Shown: positions 5,886 to 7,252 of the stretch, piece by piece
Layout of the letters: every line of letters starts with the position of its first letter
Position numbering within the stretch: position 1 is the first letter of the stretch
NCBI GenBank assembly: GCA_003231075.1
Contig: QIIF01000193.1
Location: 1-7,252 of the forward strand
Reading direction: 5' to 3'
DNA length: 7,252 nucleotides
From: Candidatus Falkowiibacteriota bacterium
GTDB taxonomy: Bacteria; Patescibacteriota; Patescibacteriia; Patescibacteriales; SZUA-104
Program-made: the position numbers and the translations under genes
Notes under the pieces: model-generated
Told to the model about the DNA's origin: nothing
What the model saw: only the letters and a program-made list of their open reading frames with translations
Database searches by the model: none

Positions 5886-5982
5886 CTACCGAGCTTTAGC
5901 TCAGGGTTCGGGCGGCTTTAGCCGCGTACCGTAACGCTACGCGGCTAAAGCCGCCCGAACCCTGGCCTAAAGGCCGGTAGAA
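5884..5982. repeat. Cloverleaf-like palindromic element, copy 2
   Basis: This 99-base element is bounded by TTCTACCG (5884-5891) and CGGTAGAA (5975-5982). A central hairpin pairs 5903-5928 with 5938-5963, a 26-bp stem with a 9-base loop. It is flanked by small hairpins at 5891-5902 (GAGCTTTAGCTC) and 5964-5975 (GGCCTAAAGGCC), giving a four-armed cloverleaf. It shares its ends, the GCGGCTTTAGCCGC motif and the GAACCC/GGGTTC motif with copy 1 at 643-731, but differs in compensatory pairs. It lies 11 bases after a glycosyltransferase stop, inside the duplicated sequence. It is not a tRNA: there is no anticodon arm, T-loop consensus or acceptor end. It may act as a terminator or mRNA-end stabiliser, or be a non-autonomous mobile element. 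Confidence 0.92.
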
Positions 5983-6015
5983 GCTTGGCAGAAGTTCGGT
6001 AAATATTATTTATGA

Positions 6016-6060
6016 ATAAGATTAAAGTGTATAAAAATAGTAAATAACAAAGGTGTTTTA
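6016..6060 (+). repeat. Right copy of the 45-base repeat, a duplicated gene end
   Basis: A second copy of 5841-5885 differing at five positions. With the ATG at 6014 it reads MNKIKVYKNSK then TAA (6014-6049), against NNKIKIYKSSK at the true end of the glycosyltransferase. It is therefore a duplicated C-terminus, not a gene. Its 3' part forms the left arm of the inverted repeat at 6041-6072. Confidence 0.88.
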
Positions 6061-6072
6061 CTTTGTTATTTA
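6041..6072. terminator. AT-rich inverted repeat, possible terminator
   Basis: TAAATAACAAAG (6041-6052) pairs exactly with CTTTGTTATTTA (6061-6072) around an 8-base loop. The stem is AT-rich and no clean T-tract follows, so termination would be weak. The left 45-base repeat carries the same left arm and loop start, but its right arm is replaced by palindromic element copy 2. The original 3' hairpin of the glycosyltransferase was probably interrupted or duplicated. Confidence 0.45.
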
Positions 6073-6101
6073 ATTTAATGTTAAGTATTTTAAGCAGTTA
6101 A

Positions 6102-6191
6102 GCGGACTGTTTATCCCGACGCTTCGGGACGGACAGTTTGCGATTTCGTTGCCGTGGACTATCCGTTCGCCTTGCGGGGTTTCGCAAACAG
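6102..6191. repeat. Second type of palindromic region upstream of the last glycosyltransferase
   Basis: Several pairings compete: TCCCGA (6114-6119) with TCGGGA (6124-6129); GCGGACTGT (6102-6110) with ACAGTTTGC (6133-6141) using two G-T pairs; GTTTGCGA (6136-6143) with TCGCAAAC (6182-6189); and CTGTTT (6107-6112) with AAACAG (6186-6191). It is GC-rich within AT-rich surroundings, like the other palindromic elements, but shares no ends with them. Because it abuts the start of the next gene, it could be a mobile repeat or a structured leader. No known riboswitch consensus is recognisable. Confidence 0.6.
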
Positions 6192-6200
6192 ATCTACTAT
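6172..6200 (+). promoter_or_regulatory. Possible sigma-70-like promoter, weak
   Basis: TTGCGG (6172-6177) and TACTAT (6195-6200) are separated by 17 bases, matching the consensus boxes at three and four of six positions. Transcription would start at about the ATG at 6206, giving a leaderless message. This is suggestive only. The -35 box lies within the palindromic region. Confidence 0.22.
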
Positions 6201-6205
6201 AGTTT

Positions 6206-7066
6206 ATGGATTTAAGCGTAATTATCGTTTCTTGGAATGTTAAGAAGCGGTTATGGGAAAATTTGAAAGCGATTTTTCAAAGCGATAGCGATTTAAGCTA
6301 TGAGGTTTTTGCGGTTGATAATAATTCAAAGGATGGTTCCGCGGAAATGGTAAAAAATGAATTTCCGCAAGCCAAATTAATCGCCAATACGGAAAATTTA
6401 GGGTTTGCCAAGGCAAATAATCAAGCCATTAAAAAGGCAAAAGGAGATTTTATTTTGCTTCTCAATCCTGATATGAAAGTTTTCCCGGATACGCTTGCCA
6501 ATATGGTGAAGTGGATGAGAAATAATAAACAGGTAAGCGCGGCGGGTTGCCGTTTAATCGGCGAAAGCGGCGAAACAATAAAACATATCCGCCGGTTTCC
6601 GCGCCTTTCAGACCAGCTGGCGATTGTTTTAAAATTGCCGCATTTGTTTCCAAATATTTTAAATAAATATTTGCGCGCGGATTTTGATTACGGAATGCCC
6701 GCGAAAGTTGATTCAATCCGCGGTGGGTTTTTTATGATAAGAAAAGAAGTGATTGAAAAAATCGGACTGTTAGACGAGAGGTATTTTGTTTGGTTTGAAG
6801 AAGTTGATTATTGCCGCCGGGTGAAAGAAACCGGCGGAGAGGTTTGGTACGCTCCCGCCGCCCGATGCGTTGATTATGTCGGGCAGAGTTTTAAGCAGGT
6901 GGGGAGGGGGGCGGCGCAGCAGTATTTCCGCGATTCAATGCTTAAATACTTTAAAAAATGGCATCCGGTTTGGCAGTATCTGGTTTTAAAATCAGCTTGG
7001 CCGGCCGGTATATTTGCCGCGCGCGCGTCCGAAAAATTAAAATTAAAAAGCAAGGCAAAAACATAA
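6206..7066 (+). CDS. Family-2 glycosyltransferase, WbbL/rhamnosyltransferase-like
   Basis: A 286-residue GT-A glycosyltransferase of the same general class as the one at 4877-5872 but clearly not a recent duplicate. Motifs are MDLSVIIVSWNV (1-12), VDNNSKDGS (37-45), NTENLGFAKANNQAI (61-75), LLNPDM (85-90, the DxD-equivalent), IRGGFFMIRKEV (171-182) and DERYFVWFEEVDYCRRV (190-206, with D201 the likely general base). These are standard in the dTDP-rhamnosyl transferase group, which fits the complete dTDP-rhamnose pathway upstream. The C-terminus is basic (EKLKLKSKAKT), and W259 to A271 is mildly hydrophobic, which could favour membrane contact. The acceptor sugar cannot be deduced. Its separation from the operon by 333 bases of repeats leaves open whether it shares the upstream promoter. 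No Shine-Dalgarno motif precedes the ATG. Confidence 0.93.
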   Translation: MDLSVIIVSWNVKKRLWENLKAIFQSDSDLSYEVFAVDNNSKDGSAEMVKNEFPQAKLIANTENLGFAKANNQAIKKAKGDFILLLNPDMKVFPDTLANMVKWMRNNKQVSAAGCRLIGESGETIKHIRRFPRLSDQLAIVLKLPHLFPNILNKYLRADFDYGMPAKVDSIRGGFFMIRKEVIEKIGLLDERYFVWFEEVDYCRRVKETGGEVWYAPAARCVDYVGQSFKQVGRGAAQQYFRDSMLKYFKKWHPVWQYLVLKSAWPAGIFAARASEKLKLKSKAKT

Positions 7067-7076
7067 TATTTTTGCC

Positions 7077-7134
7077 AAAAAAAAGCCCATTAGGTTGAGC
7101 ATGGGGATTAATCATGTTTTGACCTAATGGGTTT
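7077..7134 (-). terminator. Rho-independent terminator for the minus-strand gene, possibly bidirectional
   Basis: CCCATTAGGT (7086-7095) pairs exactly with ACCTAATGGG (7122-7131). The stem continues after a small mismatch with 7097-7103 and 7113-7119, including G-T pairs, around a 9-base loop. On the minus strand the 3' arm is followed directly by GC-edge bases and eight Ts (complement of A 7077-7084), a textbook intrinsic terminator. On the + strand only three Ts follow (7132-7134), so it would work weakly for the glycosyltransferase. Confidence 0.8.
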
Positions 7135-7135
7135 G

Positions 7136-7160
7136 CCGCTTAGTGTGGCTAAGGGTTTTT
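7136..7160 (+). terminator. Possible small + strand terminator hairpin
   Basis: CTTAG (7139-7143) pairs with CTAAG (7149-7153). CC (7136-7137) can pair with GG (7154-7155) with one bulged G, and TTTTT (7156-7160) follows. It would end the glycosyltransferase transcript. It overlaps the last codons of the minus-strand gene, and the stem is short. Confidence 0.35.
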
Positions 7161-7252
7161 AATTTTTACTCTTTGCATCATTTTCATAATACAAAGAATA
7201 ATTTCAGTTGATTCAGCAGGCGTAAAATCTGTTTTCGCTTTACCTGCTATAC
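7149..7252 (-). CDS. C-terminal end of an unrecognised minus-strand gene (partial)
   Basis: Reading the minus strand from the right edge, an open frame of 33 codons ends in TAG at 7151-7149. The visible peptide begins IAGKAKTDFTPAESTEIIL and ends MKMMQRVKIKNP. It has a proline-capped amphipathic helix (PAESTEIILCIMKMMQRV) and a basic tail, and reads like protein rather than chance. I cannot assign a family. It is supported by the strong minus-strand terminator beginning 15 bases after its stop. A chance open frame of this length is not excluded. If real, it is convergent with the glycosyltransferase and marks the end of the rhamnose locus. Confidence 0.55.
   Translation of the reverse strand, partial: IAGKAKTDFTPAESTEIILCIMKMMQRVKIKNP

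Larger units (their letters stand above)
5873..6205. other. 333-base non-coding stretch between the two glycosyltransferases
   Basis: I find no convincing gene here on either strand. In order it holds the end of the left 45-base repeat, the palindromic element (to 5982), a short linker in which GGTAGAAGCT (5976-5985) is nearly repeated as GGCAGAAGTT (5987-5996), the right 45-base repeat (6016-6060), an AT-rich inverted repeat (6041-6072), an AT-rich spacer, and a second, unrelated palindromic region (6102-6191) that runs up to the next gene. This is the only large gap in an otherwise tightly packed operon, so the second glycosyltransferase may be transcribed separately. Confidence 0.85.

Noticed and set aside
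5884..5982. Cloverleaf shape and a GGTTCG motif suggesting a tRNA
   Set aside because: There is no acceptor stem with CCA, anticodon arm or T-loop consensus. The arms have two- to four-base TTTA/TAAA-type apices, and the sequence is related to the copy at 643-731.
6014..6049. Small 11-codon ORF MNKIKVYKNSK
   Set aside because: It is the duplicated C-terminus of the upstream glycosyltransferase, not an independent gene.

Overview
The window looks like chromosomal DNA from an uncultured Patescibacteria/CPR bacterium, most likely of the Parcubacteria group. That placement is an inference from several features: compact AT-leaning genes with short spacers, almost no Shine-Dalgarno sequences, short versions of RmlA and RmlC, a free-standing S23/Avd-like four-helix-bundle gene, and many small palindromic repeats between genes. 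TGA is used as a stop (rmlD ends in TGA), so the TGA=glycine code of Gracilibacteria/Absconditabacteria does not apply.

Layout. Positions 1-155 hold the 3' end of an upstream gene, probably a PHP-domain phosphoesterase. From 197 to 7066 all genes lie on the + strand: rmlC-like epimerase, HIT-domain protein, rmlB, HD-domain hydrolase, rmlD, rmlA, S23-type four-helix-bundle protein, a family-2 glycosyltransferase, a 333-base non-coding stretch packed with repeats, and a second family-2 glycosyltransferase. At the right edge the end of a minus-strand gene (7149-7252) converges on the operon, with a strong minus-strand terminator between them.

How the genes fit together. RmlA makes dTDP-glucose from glucose-1-phosphate and dTTP. 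RmlB dehydrates it to the 4-keto-6-deoxy sugar, RmlC epimerises C3 and C5, and RmlD reduces the product to dTDP-L-rhamnose. The two glycosyltransferases resemble WbbL-type rhamnosyltransferases and probably use that donor to build a cell-surface glycan. The HIT and HD proteins may handle nucleotide by-products, but that is only inferred from position.

The most interesting material lies between the genes. Two related cloverleaf-like palindromic elements (643-731 and 5884-5982) share terminal inverted repeats and show compensatory changes in their hairpin arms. The first supplies the stop codon of the rmlC-like gene. The second is flanked by a 45-base imperfect direct duplication of the preceding gene's 3' end. 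Separately, arrays of 7-base repeats (ATAATTC and ATAACNN/GTTAYNN) sit at gene junctions and supply stop and start codons. One pair brackets the four-helix-bundle gene in inverted orientation, recalling the 23S rRNA intervening sequences that carry genes of this family. This may be a mobile cassette, but the sequence alone cannot prove it.
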